From: Mucilaginibacter aquaedulcis
GTDB lineage: Bacteria; Bacteroidota; Bacteroidia; Sphingobacteriales; Sphingobacteriaceae
DNA length: 64,000 nucleotides
NCBI RefSeq assembly: GCF_030409325.1
Contig: NZ_JAUFPR010000002.1
Span: 1,054,001-1,118,000, forward strand
Direction of reading: 5' to 3'
The position numbers were made by a program, and so were the translations under genes. The notes below the pieces were generated by a model. The model was not told the DNA's origin. It was given only the letters and a program-made list of their open reading frames with translations, and made no database searches. Positions 26,028 to 35,073 of this stretch are shown here, one piece after another (position 1 is the first letter of the stretch; every line of letters begins with the position of its first letter).

Positions 26028-27503
26028 ATGCTTAAACAGAATCTTCAACAAAAACTACTACAAAAGCTTTCACCACAGCAAATACAATTTATAAAATTGC
26101 TGCAGGTGCCTACGGTTTCTCTTGATACACGTATAAAAGAGGAACTTGAAGAAAATCCCGCACTTGAAGATCTGAGCCTTACTAATTTAAGCGAACCTGA
26201 AGAACAATATCCTGACCGTGATCCTGATGAAGACTCCTACAATGGCGACGAAGAAAAAGGTGAAATGGATGAGTTTAATATTGATGATTACCTGCAGGAA
26301 GATAACGTAAATGACTACGGATCGCGCTACGACCAAAACGGTGACGATGAGGATGAGCGCAAAGAAATACCCATTGCTGTACAGAGCTCATTTTTTGAAA
26401 GCCTGCAACTGCAGCTTGACCTGTTGCCTTTAAGCGATAAGGATTTCAAAATAGGGCAACAAATAATTGGCAGTTTGGATGATGACGGCTATTTGCGCCG
26501 TCCGATCATGTCATTAACTGATGATCTGGCTTTTTCGCAAAACGTAATGGCCGAGGATGAAGAGGTTGAGGACATGCTGAAAGTGATCCAAAGCTTTGAT
26601 CCCGCCGGAGTTGGTGCGCGCAGCCTTCAAGAATGCTTGCTGATTCAGCTTCGTAAAAAAGACAGTAATGACCCCATCATTGCTAAAGCCATTATTGTGG
26701 TTGAACAATATCTTGATGAGTTTACCCGTAAGCATTATGACAAGCTCGAAAAATCATTAAACATGGGCTCAAATGAGTTGCGGGCAGTTATTAATGAGAT
26801 TTTAAAGCTTAACCCGAAACCAGGCGATTCCAATGAACTGAATACCAAACAAATGCAGGTGATACCTGATTTTCATATCACCAATAATGATGGCGTTCTG
26901 ATACTAACGTTAAACTCTAAAAACGCACCCGAACTAAGGGTAAGCCGCTCATACCAGGAAATGTTCCAGCACTATGATAAGGCTGCACAAAGAGACAAAA
27001 AGTTAAAGGAAGCGGTACAGTTTGTAAAGCAAAAGCTCGATTCGGCTAAGTGGTTTATTGATGCCATTAAACAGCGTCAGCAAACTTTGCTAAAAACCAT
27101 GAACGCCATTATGCAGTATCAGTATGAGTTCTTTTTAACAGGCGACGACAAGAACCTGAAACCCATGATATTAAAAGATATTGCTGATAGGATTAACATG
27201 GATATTTCCACAGTATCACGGGTTGCTAACTCAAAATACGTACAGACTGAATTTGGCACTTTCCTGCTAAAATCATTCTTCTCTGAGGCTATCCAGACCG
27301 AAAGCGGCGAAGAGGTATCAAACAAAGAGGTTAAAAAAATACTGGAAGAACATATAGGCAAGGAAGACAAACGTCATCCGTTGGCCGACGAAAAACTGAC
27401 CGATATTTTAAAAGACGCTGGCTATAACATTGCCCGCCGCACCGTCGCCAAATACCGCGAACAAATGAACATCCCGGTAGCAAGGTTAAGAAGGGAGCTG
27501 TAG
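26028..27503 (+). CDS. rpoN: RNA polymerase sigma-54 factor
   Basis: Sigma-54 directs RNA polymerase to -24/-12 promoters that need AAA+ activators. The 491-residue protein has the Gln/Leu-rich activator-interacting N-terminus (LKQNLQQKLLQKLSPQQIQFIKLLQ, residues 2-26), an acidic linker (about 55-110), the core-binding domain (DGYLRRP, FDPAGVGARSLQECLLIQL), the HTH (LKDIADRINMDISTVSRVANSKYVQTEFGTFLLKSFFS) and the diagnostic RpoN box ARRTVAKYRE (469-478). No activator with a sigma-54 interaction domain is encoded in this window. Confidence 0.97.
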   Translation: MLKQNLQQKLLQKLSPQQIQFIKLLQVPTVSLDTRIKEELEENPALEDLSLTNLSEPEEQYPDRDPDEDSYNGDEEKGEMDEFNIDDYLQEDNVNDYGSRYDQNGDDEDERKEIPIAVQSSFFESLQLQLDLLPLSDKDFKIGQQIIGSLDDDGYLRRPIMSLTDDLAFSQNVMAEDEEVEDMLKVIQSFDPAGVGARSLQECLLIQLRKKDSNDPIIAKAIIVVEQYLDEFTRKHYDKLEKSLNMGSNELRAVINEILKLNPKPGDSNELNTKQMQVIPDFHITNNDGVLILTLNSKNAPELRVSRSYQEMFQHYDKAAQRDKKLKEAVQFVKQKLDSAKWFIDAIKQRQQTLLKTMNAIMQYQYEFFLTGDDKNLKPMILKDIADRINMDISTVSRVANSKYVQTEFGTFLLKSFFSEAIQTESGEEVSNKEVKKILEEHIGKEDKRHPLADEKLTDILKDAGYNIARRTVAKYREQMNIPVARLRREL

Positions 27504-27510
27504 CCAGAGC

Positions 27511-27641
27511 AAATGTGCAGATATGCAGATGTGCGAATTTTAAATGTACAGATATTAGAAAACTAAGAAGCCCTGTTTTTATTAAACAGGGCTTCTTAGT
27601 TTTCGTCATTTGGCACATTTGCATATTCACACATCTGCCCA
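27511..27641. repeat. Palindromic repeat block with a 21-bp terminator core
   Basis: The core is a perfect 21-bp inverted repeat (27558-27578 with 27584-27604; loop TTATT), acting as terminator for rpoN and perhaps the convergent receiver gene. It is flanked by inverted, degenerate GCAAATGTGCAGATATGC-type units on both sides (27511-27536 and about 27612-27640). The same units occur after ung at 10584-10703. Confidence 0.7.
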
Positions 27642-27690
27642 TCTAAACCTCCCCCCTTTAGCGGGGCGGAGGGCTAAACGTTACATATTT

Positions 27691-28140
27691 TTATTTGAAA
27701 GCCTTAGCCAGGGTTTCCAGCTCCATATTTGCGATCTGTAATTTATAGGTAAGTTCTTTATTTTCTTTACGAAGCGTATAAATTTCTATAGCATTTTGAA
27801 TGTGGATCCTCAATTCATCATTTTGCCATGGCTTTACAAGATACCTGTAAACCTGTCCCCGGTTTATGGCATCAATAACCGCGTTGATGTCAGAAAATCC
27901 GGTCAGCAAAATCCTGATGGTATCAGGATAAACGTTCAAAATCGATTCCAGGAATTCAATGCCTGTAGTTACCGGCATCCGCTGATCTGTTATAATTACG
28001 CCAACTTCATGACTATCTAAAACTTTTCTTCCTTCGGCAGCGCTGCTGGCGGTATATATATTAAAATCGCGCCTGAATGCCGCTTTAAAACTATTCAGAT
28101 TATTTATTTCGTCATCAACATACAACACTCCTACAGGCAT
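27691..28140 (-). CDS. Stand-alone response regulator receiver protein
   Basis: From ATG 28140 the protein has 149 residues: a CheY-like receiver with acidic pocket D9-D10-E11, phospho-acceptor Asp52 (IITDQRMP), Thr80 (LLTGFSD) and Lys103 (YLVKPW), followed by a helical tail (about 118-149) likely to form a coiled coil. There is no DNA-binding or enzymatic domain. An upstream ATG at 28188 would add 16 residues and is less likely. It is divergent from the histidine kinase gene, with a shared 126-nt promoter region, so the two probably form a signalling pair; the output partner is unknown. Confidence 0.88.
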   Translation of the reverse strand: MPVGVLYVDDEINNLNSFKAAFRRDFNIYTASSAAEGRKVLDSHEVGVIITDQRMPVTTGIEFLESILNVYPDTIRILLTGFSDINAVIDAINRGQVYRYLVKPWQNDELRIHIQNAIEIYTLRKENKELTYKLQIANMELETLAKAFK

Positions 28141-28266
28141 ACACAATGGCTTTAGTAAACGGTTAATAGTTATAAAAACTGCTGTCAAAAGTAAATTTAT
28201 ACAAAGTTTAATTTACTACACATTTTTATTATCATTAAACCATCATATCGCTACTACAATTCTACC

Positions 28267-30402
28267 ATGAAATATTTATTTATAACAGCCTGTTTAATAT
28301 GGAAAAGCGTTGTTGCCTTTGCATATAGCACAGATACGCTTGTTATAAATGCAAACCAATCACGCTTATTAATAAATCAATATTTCACGGAGCTGGAGGA
28401 TTCCCAAGGCAGTTTATCCATACAACAAGTTTTTAACAACAATAAATTTCAAGCAACTAAGCATCAGCTACCTGTTTTACAATATTCAAAAACGACAACC
28501 TGGTTGCGGTTTACCTTAAAAAATAACAGTATCGACTCATCGCTTGTTCTCAATACTGGCTCTGCAATCATTAATAATCTTGACCTTTACTATTCAGATC
28601 AGAGATTAGGTGGCTTCAGGCATAAAACACCTGATTTTTCATCGGGTTATCCTATTACTCAAAATGCATCACTTATAAGTATCCCCATTGCACCAGGTGC
28701 TTCCAACACATTTTACTTACGTGTTAAAAGTAATGCATCAACCATAGTACCCATTAAGGTTTACAGTACACCTGCGTTTTTAAAATATCGCAACACTGAA
28801 AATATGATCATCGGGGTTATAGCAGGGGTTTTTGTTGTTATGGCCTTATATAATCTCCTGCTGTTTTTCATTGTTGGCGATTACAGTTACCTGTACTACG
28901 TTTGCTATATTGTTTTTTTTGGATTAGCACAGATTTTAAAACGAGGCTATGGTAGCAACCTGTTTAATACAGATATTACTGTTTTAAACAACTATGTTAT
29001 TCCAATGATCAGGGCTTCGGTAGGGCTTTCTATACTTCTTTTTATAAGCGAGTTTTTGCAGGTGAGGCAAAACTTAAAACAATTGCATAAATATTATTTG
29101 CTGTTGTACATCCCCTATTTTTTTGCGTTGGCAGCTATTTTATTAGGTAAACCGGCTATTGCCTATGCGCTGATCACGCTGAGTTTATCTTTTTCTTCCG
29201 TAAGCCTGCTTTTTACAGGAGCTTACTTATATTTCAAAGGCTTTAAACCAGCCAAATTTTTCATGCTGGGCTGGGGATTATTTTTGATTGGTATACTGGT
29301 GTCGGTAGCGCTTAATAAAGGATATGTACACTATAGTTATTTTACTGCCGATATTGTGGTCTTCTGTTCTTTTTTTGAGCTCATATTATTTTCGGCAGCC
29401 CTGGCCGAAAAAATCAACTTTTACAGACAGCTAAAAAACGAGTCGCAAAACTTTGCACTTAGCGTTGCCCAGGAAAATGAACGCCTGATAACCCAACAGA
29501 ATATAATACTTGAGAACAAGGTTAGGGAACGCACCAACGAATTGATAAACACTAACAAAGATCTATCGGTATCAATTGATCATTTAACAGCTACCCAAAA
29601 ACAATTGGTTGATAATGAAAAAATGGCCTCCCTTGGTCAGTTAACCGCGGGTGTGGCACATGAGATCAATAACCCTATTAACTTTGTGAGCTCAAATATA
29701 AGCCCCCTCAGGCTTGATTTTAACGAGTTGATCAATCTGCTTAACAAGTACAACGCCGTGATTAACAACCCTAACCAGCCCGATTTGCTCAGGGAGCTTG
29801 AAGATTATAAAAAGCAGATAGATCCTGAATTTATTAAAGAGGAAATAAATATTTTACTTAACGGGATTGAAGAAGGCGCCAACCGTACTGCCGAAATTGT
29901 AAATAGCCTGCGAACCTTTAGCAGTACCGACGAACAAATCTTAAAAACGGAGGATATCAATAAATCAATATTAAACAATCTACTCATTTTAAGAGGTACC
30001 ATCCCCTATTATATTGAAATAAAACCAATATTTGATAAGTTGCAGCCATTAAATTGCTATCCGGGTAAAATAAGCCAGCTGATCATCAATCTGATCAACA
30101 ATAGTATATATGCCATTACTGCAAAAGAAACCCATAGTTCTGAAAGCATTATGATCATCACTAAGGATCATCCGGATTATATTTCCATAGAAATTACAGA
30201 TACCGGAACCGGCATGACCGAAGAAACCAAGCAGCGTATATTTGAGCCTTTTTTTACAACCAAGGGTATTGGCGAAGGTACCGGATTGGGTCTTTCAATC
30301 GTGTTTGGAATCATCGAAAAACATCGCGGCAACATTGAAGTCACATCTTCTGTTGGCAATGGCGCCAGCTTTTTGGTTAAGCTTCCTAAAAATTTAGGCT
30401 GA
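28267..30402 (+). CDS. 7TMR-DISM sensor histidine kinase
   Basis: The 711-residue protein has a signal peptide (about 1-20), an extracellular 7TMR-DISM sensory domain (about 35-165, including TTTWLRFTLKNN), seven membrane segments (about 178-380), a coiled coil (about 395-440), and a kinase module. The DHp box GQLTAGVAHEINNPINF carries the phospho-His at residue 465. The ATPase has the N box (LINNSIYAIT), G1 (DTGTGMTEET), F (FEPFFTT) and G2 (GEGTGLGLSIV) motifs, all intact. It likely senses an extracellular ligand, perhaps a carbohydrate, and phosphorylates the divergently encoded receiver protein. Confidence 0.93.
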   Translation: MKYLFITACLIWKSVVAFAYSTDTLVINANQSRLLINQYFTELEDSQGSLSIQQVFNNNKFQATKHQLPVLQYSKTTTWLRFTLKNNSIDSSLVLNTGSAIINNLDLYYSDQRLGGFRHKTPDFSSGYPITQNASLISIPIAPGASNTFYLRVKSNASTIVPIKVYSTPAFLKYRNTENMIIGVIAGVFVVMALYNLLLFFIVGDYSYLYYVCYIVFFGLAQILKRGYGSNLFNTDITVLNNYVIPMIRASVGLSILLFISEFLQVRQNLKQLHKYYLLLYIPYFFALAAILLGKPAIAYALITLSLSFSSVSLLFTGAYLYFKGFKPAKFFMLGWGLFLIGILVSVALNKGYVHYSYFTADIVVFCSFFELILFSAALAEKINFYRQLKNESQNFALSVAQENERLITQQNIILENKVRERTNELINTNKDLSVSIDHLTATQKQLVDNEKMASLGQLTAGVAHEINNPINFVSSNISPLRLDFNELINLLNKYNAVINNPNQPDLLRELEDYKKQIDPEFIKEEINILLNGIEEGANRTAEIVNSLRTFSSTDEQILKTEDINKSILNNLLILRGTIPYYIEIKPIFDKLQPLNCYPGKISQLIINLINNSIYAITAKETHSSESIMIITKDHPDYISIEITDTGTGMTEETKQRIFEPFFTTKGIGEGTGLGLSIVFGIIEKHRGNIEVTSSVGNGASFLVKLPKNLG

Positions 30403-30416
30403 TTATTATTCCTTAT

Positions 30417-31121
30417 TTAAAAGAACTTTTCAGGGTTTGGCACCAGGTTCAGGAACGATTCAAAGTTCTCCTCATAATGGGATTGGTCGAGCTGATAATA
30501 AAACGCGCCTTTTTTTGATGACAACTTATCCTTTTCCGAAAGTTTCACCAACAGCCCGGTTGACAACAATTTACGGCTGAAGTTACGATCATCAAATTTG
30601 GTTTGATAAACACCCTCATACAGGGCCTGTAGTTGTGGTATGGTGAATTTTTCGGGCAATAACTGAAACAACAACGGATGCAGGGCAGCCTTGTAACGTA
30701 GCTGGCGCAGGGCAAGCTTTACCATTTCGGCGTGGTCAAATATCAGCTCAGGCATTTCGTTGAGCAAAAACCACTCGGGATGATATTCCTCGCTTAATTG
30801 CTTTTCGTATTTATGAATATCAATAAGGGCAAAGTATGCTATGGAAAGTGTCCTTTCTACCGGGTCACGATCCGGGCGGCCAAATACATGAAACTGCTCC
30901 ATATAAACATTTTTAAGCCCGGTACGTAGTTCCAATATACGGTTTGCAGCATCATCAGGCGATTCTGACGGTTGTATAAAGCCGCCCATCAGGCTCCATT
31001 TGTTCTTTTCAGGTTCAAGGCCACGCTGTACAACCAACAGCTTTATCTTAAAGCCGTCAAAGCCAAAAATGATACAATCAGTTGCCACTAAAATGCGCGT
31101 TTCGCCGCTATACTTCTGCAT
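30417..31121 (-). CDS. NrtR-like transcriptional regulator (degenerate Nudix plus winged helix)
   Basis: The 234-residue protein has a Nudix fold (about 8-145) and a C-terminal winged helix (about 155-225, FTIPQLQALYEGVYQTKFDDRNFSRKLLSTGLL). The Nudix box (residues 46-70) reads GGFIQPSESPDDAANRILEL: the catalytic REx2EE is replaced by RILELRT, so hydrolysis is unlikely. This is the NrtR/AraR family, in which the Nudix domain senses an effector such as ADP-ribose or a sugar. NAD or arabinose genes are not adjacent, so the regulon is unclear. A palindrome sits in its own promoter. Confidence 0.88.
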   Translation of the reverse strand: MQKYSGETRILVATDCIIFGFDGFKIKLLVVQRGLEPEKNKWSLMGGFIQPSESPDDAANRILELRTGLKNVYMEQFHVFGRPDRDPVERTLSIAYFALIDIHKYEKQLSEEYHPEWFLLNEMPELIFDHAEMVKLALRQLRYKAALHPLLFQLLPEKFTIPQLQALYEGVYQTKFDDRNFSRKLLSTGLLVKLSEKDKLSSKKGAFYYQLDQSHYEENFESFLNLVPNPEKFF

Positions 31122-31142
31122 AATTATGGTTAAGTTTATTTA

Positions 31143-31171
31143 CAAGTGTAAAAATAATTATGCAATTATTT
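31143..31171 (-). promoter_or_regulatory. Promoter with palindromic operator for the NrtR-like gene
   Basis: On the minus strand the near-consensus -7 box TACACTTG (31150-31143) lies about 22 nt before the ATG. Just upstream is the perfect palindrome AAATAATT-ATGC-AATTATTT (31152-31171), placed between the -33 and -7 positions, a classical site for repression. Autoregulation is inferred. Confidence 0.55.
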
Positions 31172-31218
31172 AGTGTTATACAGACAACTATTTTTCAAAC
31201 AGATTTTTGTAAATGCAC

Positions 31219-32979
31219 CTAACTAACCCTTTTTCCCTGCAACAGCATATCCATGGCATCATTAAGTGAACCTGCACGAATTACCTCTCCCGAATTAACA
31301 AAAAATATCTCATCGGCGTTTTCGATAGTATTAAGGCGATGCGCTATAATAACTCTTGTAGTGGTGGCGGGGAGCTTGTTTAAAATATCGCTCAGCAGTT
31401 TTTCAGTAATAGTATCAATATTAGCTGTGGCTTCATCAAGTATCAATATTTGCGGATTGCGCAATACGGCCCTCATAAAGGCAATCAACTGCTTTTGTCC
31501 CAGGCTGATGCTATCACCGCTTGAAAGCACTTCCGTATCAAGCCCGGCTTCAAAAATAGCCAGCAGGCTACCCAAATTAGCATCTACAATCACCTTCTCC
31601 AACTGTTCATTGGTGTGGTTTACATAAAGGTCATTACCGTACAAAATATTGTCTTTAACAGTTCCGGTAAACAAAAACGGCTCCTGCAAAATGAAGCCTA
31701 TCTTTTTGCTGCGTTCCTCGGCGCTGTAAGTTCTGATATCTTTACCATCAAGCATCACCAAACCTTTCGATGGATCATACAAGCGGGCAATTAATGAAGC
31801 TGTAGTTGTTTTACCCCCGCCTGTTGGGCCAACCAAAGCATACGTTTTGCCCTGCTCCAAGGTAAAGCAAATGTTGTGTAATATCTCCCGTTCTTCGGTA
31901 TAACCAAAATGTACGTGTCTGAATTCCAAAAGCGCCGAATTCTGCTCCGTTATCCCTTCCTGCAGTTGCGGCAGATCTGTTTCAAGAGATAGTATTTGGG
32001 ATATTCGATCCCAACCAGCCATTGCCAGCTGAAAGTTAGTCCACAGTGCTGCCAGCTGGCGCAATGGGTTATAAAACAAGGTAGAGTACGATAGATAACT
32101 CACCAGTAAACCTAATGAAAACCTACCTGTGCTAATTAGATAGATACCAAAGGTGAGTACTATCAATTGCGCTATACTGGCAAAAAAACCATAAACCGGC
32201 ACAAAAACGTTATTGGCCAGGCCCGAGCCTATGGATGTTCTATAATTTTCCTGATTAGCTATATCAAACCGTTTTCTGAAATAATCACGGCGGTTAAAGG
32301 CAATGATCACTTTAAAATTATTCAGACTTTCCTGTATCTCGGCACTCATTCCCCCAACGCTTTTCAGGTTCAAGGCATTTTTCCTCTTGATCCAAGGCGA
32401 TAAAACGAGGGTAAGTACCAAGATAACAACCGCTGGCGATAGTGTTGCAGCGCCCAGCTCAATATTAATGAGTATTAAAAACACCCCTGCACCCACCATG
32501 GTTGATATATTGCCGATAAACTGCATTAACGATTGCGAAAAAAACTGGTTAAGCTTATCCGTATCATTGTTCACCCTTGATATGAGGTCGCCTGCTTTAT
32601 TTTGGTTAAAAAAGCCTACCGGCAGCTGTTGTAACTTATTAAATATAGAGTTACGCAGGGTAAACAGCATGCGTTGCCCTACCCCGCCCATCAGCTTAGT
32701 TTGCTTGTTACTGGTAAACAATGCTGCCAGAAACATGCAAAGCAAAATTGCCGCATTATGCAGCACACCGGTAAAATCTTTATGCTGCACGTATTTATCA
32801 ATAGTGTGCCCTATTATAAGTGGGCCAAGCAGGTTTAAGGTTGAGTTAACCAGTATGGCAAATAACGCGATGATGAGCGTTCGCTTTTCATGTGCTATTA
32901 GTTGCAACAACTTCCGGAGGCCGGCAAAGGTTGATGTTTTTTGCTGTTCCTGGCTAAGTTTATTCAGATCGTAATTCAT
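31219..32979 (-). CDS. ABC exporter half-transporter (consensus catalytic subunit)
   Basis: The 586-residue protein is a fused six-helix permease (about 30-320) and ATPase (about 350-586) of the multidrug/lipid exporter type. Walker A is GPTGGGKT (384-391), Walker B ILILDEATAN with the catalytic Glu516, and the switch is His547. The signature is ISLGQ (491-495), degenerate at the third position. The partner encoded 13 nt upstream has the opposite pattern. Together they match the asymmetric heterodimers of the TM287/288-LmrCD type. The substrate cannot be told from sequence. It is the second gene of the pair. Confidence 0.93.
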   Translation of the reverse strand: MNYDLNKLSQEQQKTSTFAGLRKLLQLIAHEKRTLIIALFAILVNSTLNLLGPLIIGHTIDKYVQHKDFTGVLHNAAILLCMFLAALFTSNKQTKLMGGVGQRMLFTLRNSIFNKLQQLPVGFFNQNKAGDLISRVNNDTDKLNQFFSQSLMQFIGNISTMVGAGVFLILINIELGAATLSPAVVILVLTLVLSPWIKRKNALNLKSVGGMSAEIQESLNNFKVIIAFNRRDYFRKRFDIANQENYRTSIGSGLANNVFVPVYGFFASIAQLIVLTFGIYLISTGRFSLGLLVSYLSYSTLFYNPLRQLAALWTNFQLAMAGWDRISQILSLETDLPQLQEGITEQNSALLEFRHVHFGYTEEREILHNICFTLEQGKTYALVGPTGGGKTTTASLIARLYDPSKGLVMLDGKDIRTYSAEERSKKIGFILQEPFLFTGTVKDNILYGNDLYVNHTNEQLEKVIVDANLGSLLAIFEAGLDTEVLSSGDSISLGQKQLIAFMRAVLRNPQILILDEATANIDTITEKLLSDILNKLPATTTRVIIAHRLNTIENADEIFFVNSGEVIRAGSLNDAMDMLLQGKRVS

Positions 32980-32992
32980 TGATGCTTATTTT

Positions 32993-34747
32993 TTAGTGAG
33001 CAATGCCCTGTTCATAATTACTGGTGCTTTGCTGCGAATTAAATATCTGTACATAATCGGTGCTGGTATGCATTAGCTCATCATGTACACCCCGGGCCAC
33101 AACTTCGCCCTGCATCAGCAGAATGATCTGGTCATAGTGCTCAACAGAGGCTATTTTTTGGGTAACCGATATCAGCGTTAATCCTGGGTAGTTTTTTTGA
33201 ATGTTAGTCAGTATCTTCTTTTCGGTATTGGTATCAACCCTTGCGGTAAAATCGTCAAGTAATAAAACCTTAGGATTTACAGCTAATGCCCGGGCCAGCA
33301 TGATCCGCTGTTTTTGTCCACCTGAAAGGCTTGAGCCACGTTCAGACACAACAGTATTTAAATGATCGGGCAAACTGACAATAAAATCCCGCAGTTCTGC
33401 GGTATCAATGGCTTTTTCTAATGATTCGTCTGTAACGGTATCGCTAAACGCGATGTTTTCGCGGATGCTCATGTTAAAAATAATGCTATCCTGAAAAACA
33501 AAACCAACTTGGCTATGAAACGATTCGCTGTCGTAGGCTCCAATATTATGACCATCGTAAAGCACTTCTCCCGAACTTGGATTAATGAGGTTGGTTAACA
33601 AATAAAGTAGCTGTGTTTTACCAGCGGCTGTTGGCCCTATCACGGCAATTTTTGCACCAGCAGGTACTTTTAATGATACATTTTTAAGTGCTGGTTTTTG
33701 TCCGTAAAAAAGTGATACATCCTTAAGCTCTACATCACCGCGCAGAGTTTCGGTTATTGTCCCGGTTTGGGCCACGTCAGGAGCATCCAAAACTGTGCTG
33801 ATTCGTGTAAATGATGCCGAGGCCTGTGCTATCAGGTTACTCATAAACCCTAATATAAATATGGGAAAAATGAGCAGGGAAAGATAACTGTTAAAAGCCG
33901 CGAAGCTACCCAATGTCATGCTGCCATTGATCACAAAGTGACCGCCCATTACCAGGATGGTAAGCCCGGCCATGTTGGCTGTAAAAGTTACGATTGGTAT
34001 GAGCCCTGCAAAAAAGCCTAATATGCGTAAGCCGTATTCCTTTGCTTCCGTATTGGCCAGCAGAAACTTATTATATTCCAGTTGCTGCGAGTTAATAACG
34101 CGGATAAGTGCTGCTCCTAAAATACTTTCGTTAATTACCTTATTTAACTGATCAATAACACCCCGGCTTTTGATAAACAATGCCCTTACATTTTTTAATA
34201 CGTAAAAAAACGTACCACCTATGATAGGAATAATGGCTATTACAGCCAAAGCCAGCCTCCAGTTAATGGTGAACAGTAATATACTTGCGCCGATAATAAT
34301 AAACAGCGATGATACAATAGATACCAAAGCCTGTGATACGAATAGTTTTATCGAATCAACATCGGCAGTAAGGTTGGTTAACAATTTTGCCGGATTAGCC
34401 TGCTCAATAAAGGCATGGCTTTGTCTTGAAATTTTATCAGAAAGCCTTGATCTCAAATCGCGGGCTACCCGTTCAGAGGCATAAGTTTGAATGATTGTTT
34501 GCAGGTAGCTGAAAATAAAAACGATTACTACCGCCAGTGAAAACTTTTTAATAATATCATTCAAAACAAAATGTTTCTGCGCATAATCGTCAATGCCACT
34601 GGCAATAACTTTGGGCAGCCACAAGTTTACTCCATTGCTTAACAGGGCAAATAATAAAAGTAAAGTCACCAAACCCATATAAGGTTTTAGCAGGCTAAAT
34701 ACACTTGGTGGTTTTTTATTTGTTTTTTGGGGATCTGTTGTTTGCAT
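32993..34747 (-). CDS. ABC exporter half-transporter (degenerate subunit)
   Basis: This 584-residue half-transporter has permease helices (about 20-310) and an ATPase (about 340-584). Walker A is GPTAAGKT (371-378) and the signature is the canonical LSGGQ (474-478). The Walker B reads LLLDDF, with Asp499 where the catalytic Glu should be, and the switch residue is Gln530 instead of His, so one ATP site of the heterodimer is non-canonical. This is exactly the asymmetry of heterodimeric exporters. It is the first gene of the operon, with 13 nt before the partner; a -7 box about 190 nt upstream is the best promoter candidate. Confidence 0.93.
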   Translation of the reverse strand: MQTTDPQKTNKKPPSVFSLLKPYMGLVTLLLLFALLSNGVNLWLPKVIASGIDDYAQKHFVLNDIIKKFSLAVVIVFIFSYLQTIIQTYASERVARDLRSRLSDKISRQSHAFIEQANPAKLLTNLTADVDSIKLFVSQALVSIVSSLFIIIGASILLFTINWRLALAVIAIIPIIGGTFFYVLKNVRALFIKSRGVIDQLNKVINESILGAALIRVINSQQLEYNKFLLANTEAKEYGLRILGFFAGLIPIVTFTANMAGLTILVMGGHFVINGSMTLGSFAAFNSYLSLLIFPIFILGFMSNLIAQASASFTRISTVLDAPDVAQTGTITETLRGDVELKDVSLFYGQKPALKNVSLKVPAGAKIAVIGPTAAGKTQLLYLLTNLINPSSGEVLYDGHNIGAYDSESFHSQVGFVFQDSIIFNMSIRENIAFSDTVTDESLEKAIDTAELRDFIVSLPDHLNTVVSERGSSLSGGQKQRIMLARALAVNPKVLLLDDFTARVDTNTEKKILTNIQKNYPGLTLISVTQKIASVEHYDQIILLMQGEVVARGVHDELMHTSTDYVQIFNSQQSTSNYEQGIAH

Positions 34748-35073
34748 GTTTGTCTGTTAGATAAAACCTGAACCTGATGTTTCAAAATATTTTACCAGGC
34801 TCGGGTTATTGATTCGATAAATCGCATTACCAAATTACACTTTATTATGATGACGATTAAGCGATTGAAACATTTTCTGCTTTAAGCAAAATATTTGAAG
34901 CAGGTATCAAAATACGGTTAACTCGAAATATATCTGCAAATATATTTTACTTAATAATAAATGCAGATGAAATATTTAAGCATGATTAGTTTAATGGGTG
35001 AAAAAGCCTGATTTTTAAAACAAAGAACCTTCCTGCCAGGAAATAATAATAAATTAGCTTCAAATAGTTTATT
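34748..35073. other. Intergenic region between ABC operon and GNAT gene
   Basis: 326 nt, AT-rich, without credible ORF. It holds an inverted repeat AAATATAT/ATATATTT (34926-34947) that contains, on the minus strand, an exact -7 box TATATTTG (34944-34937), a possible promoter for the ABC exporter. I see nothing else. Confidence 0.4.

Noticed and set aside
32303..32974. A 223-codon ORF on the plus strand
   Set aside because: It is antisense to the ABC exporter gene, with Cys- and Ser-rich composition typical of shadow frames.
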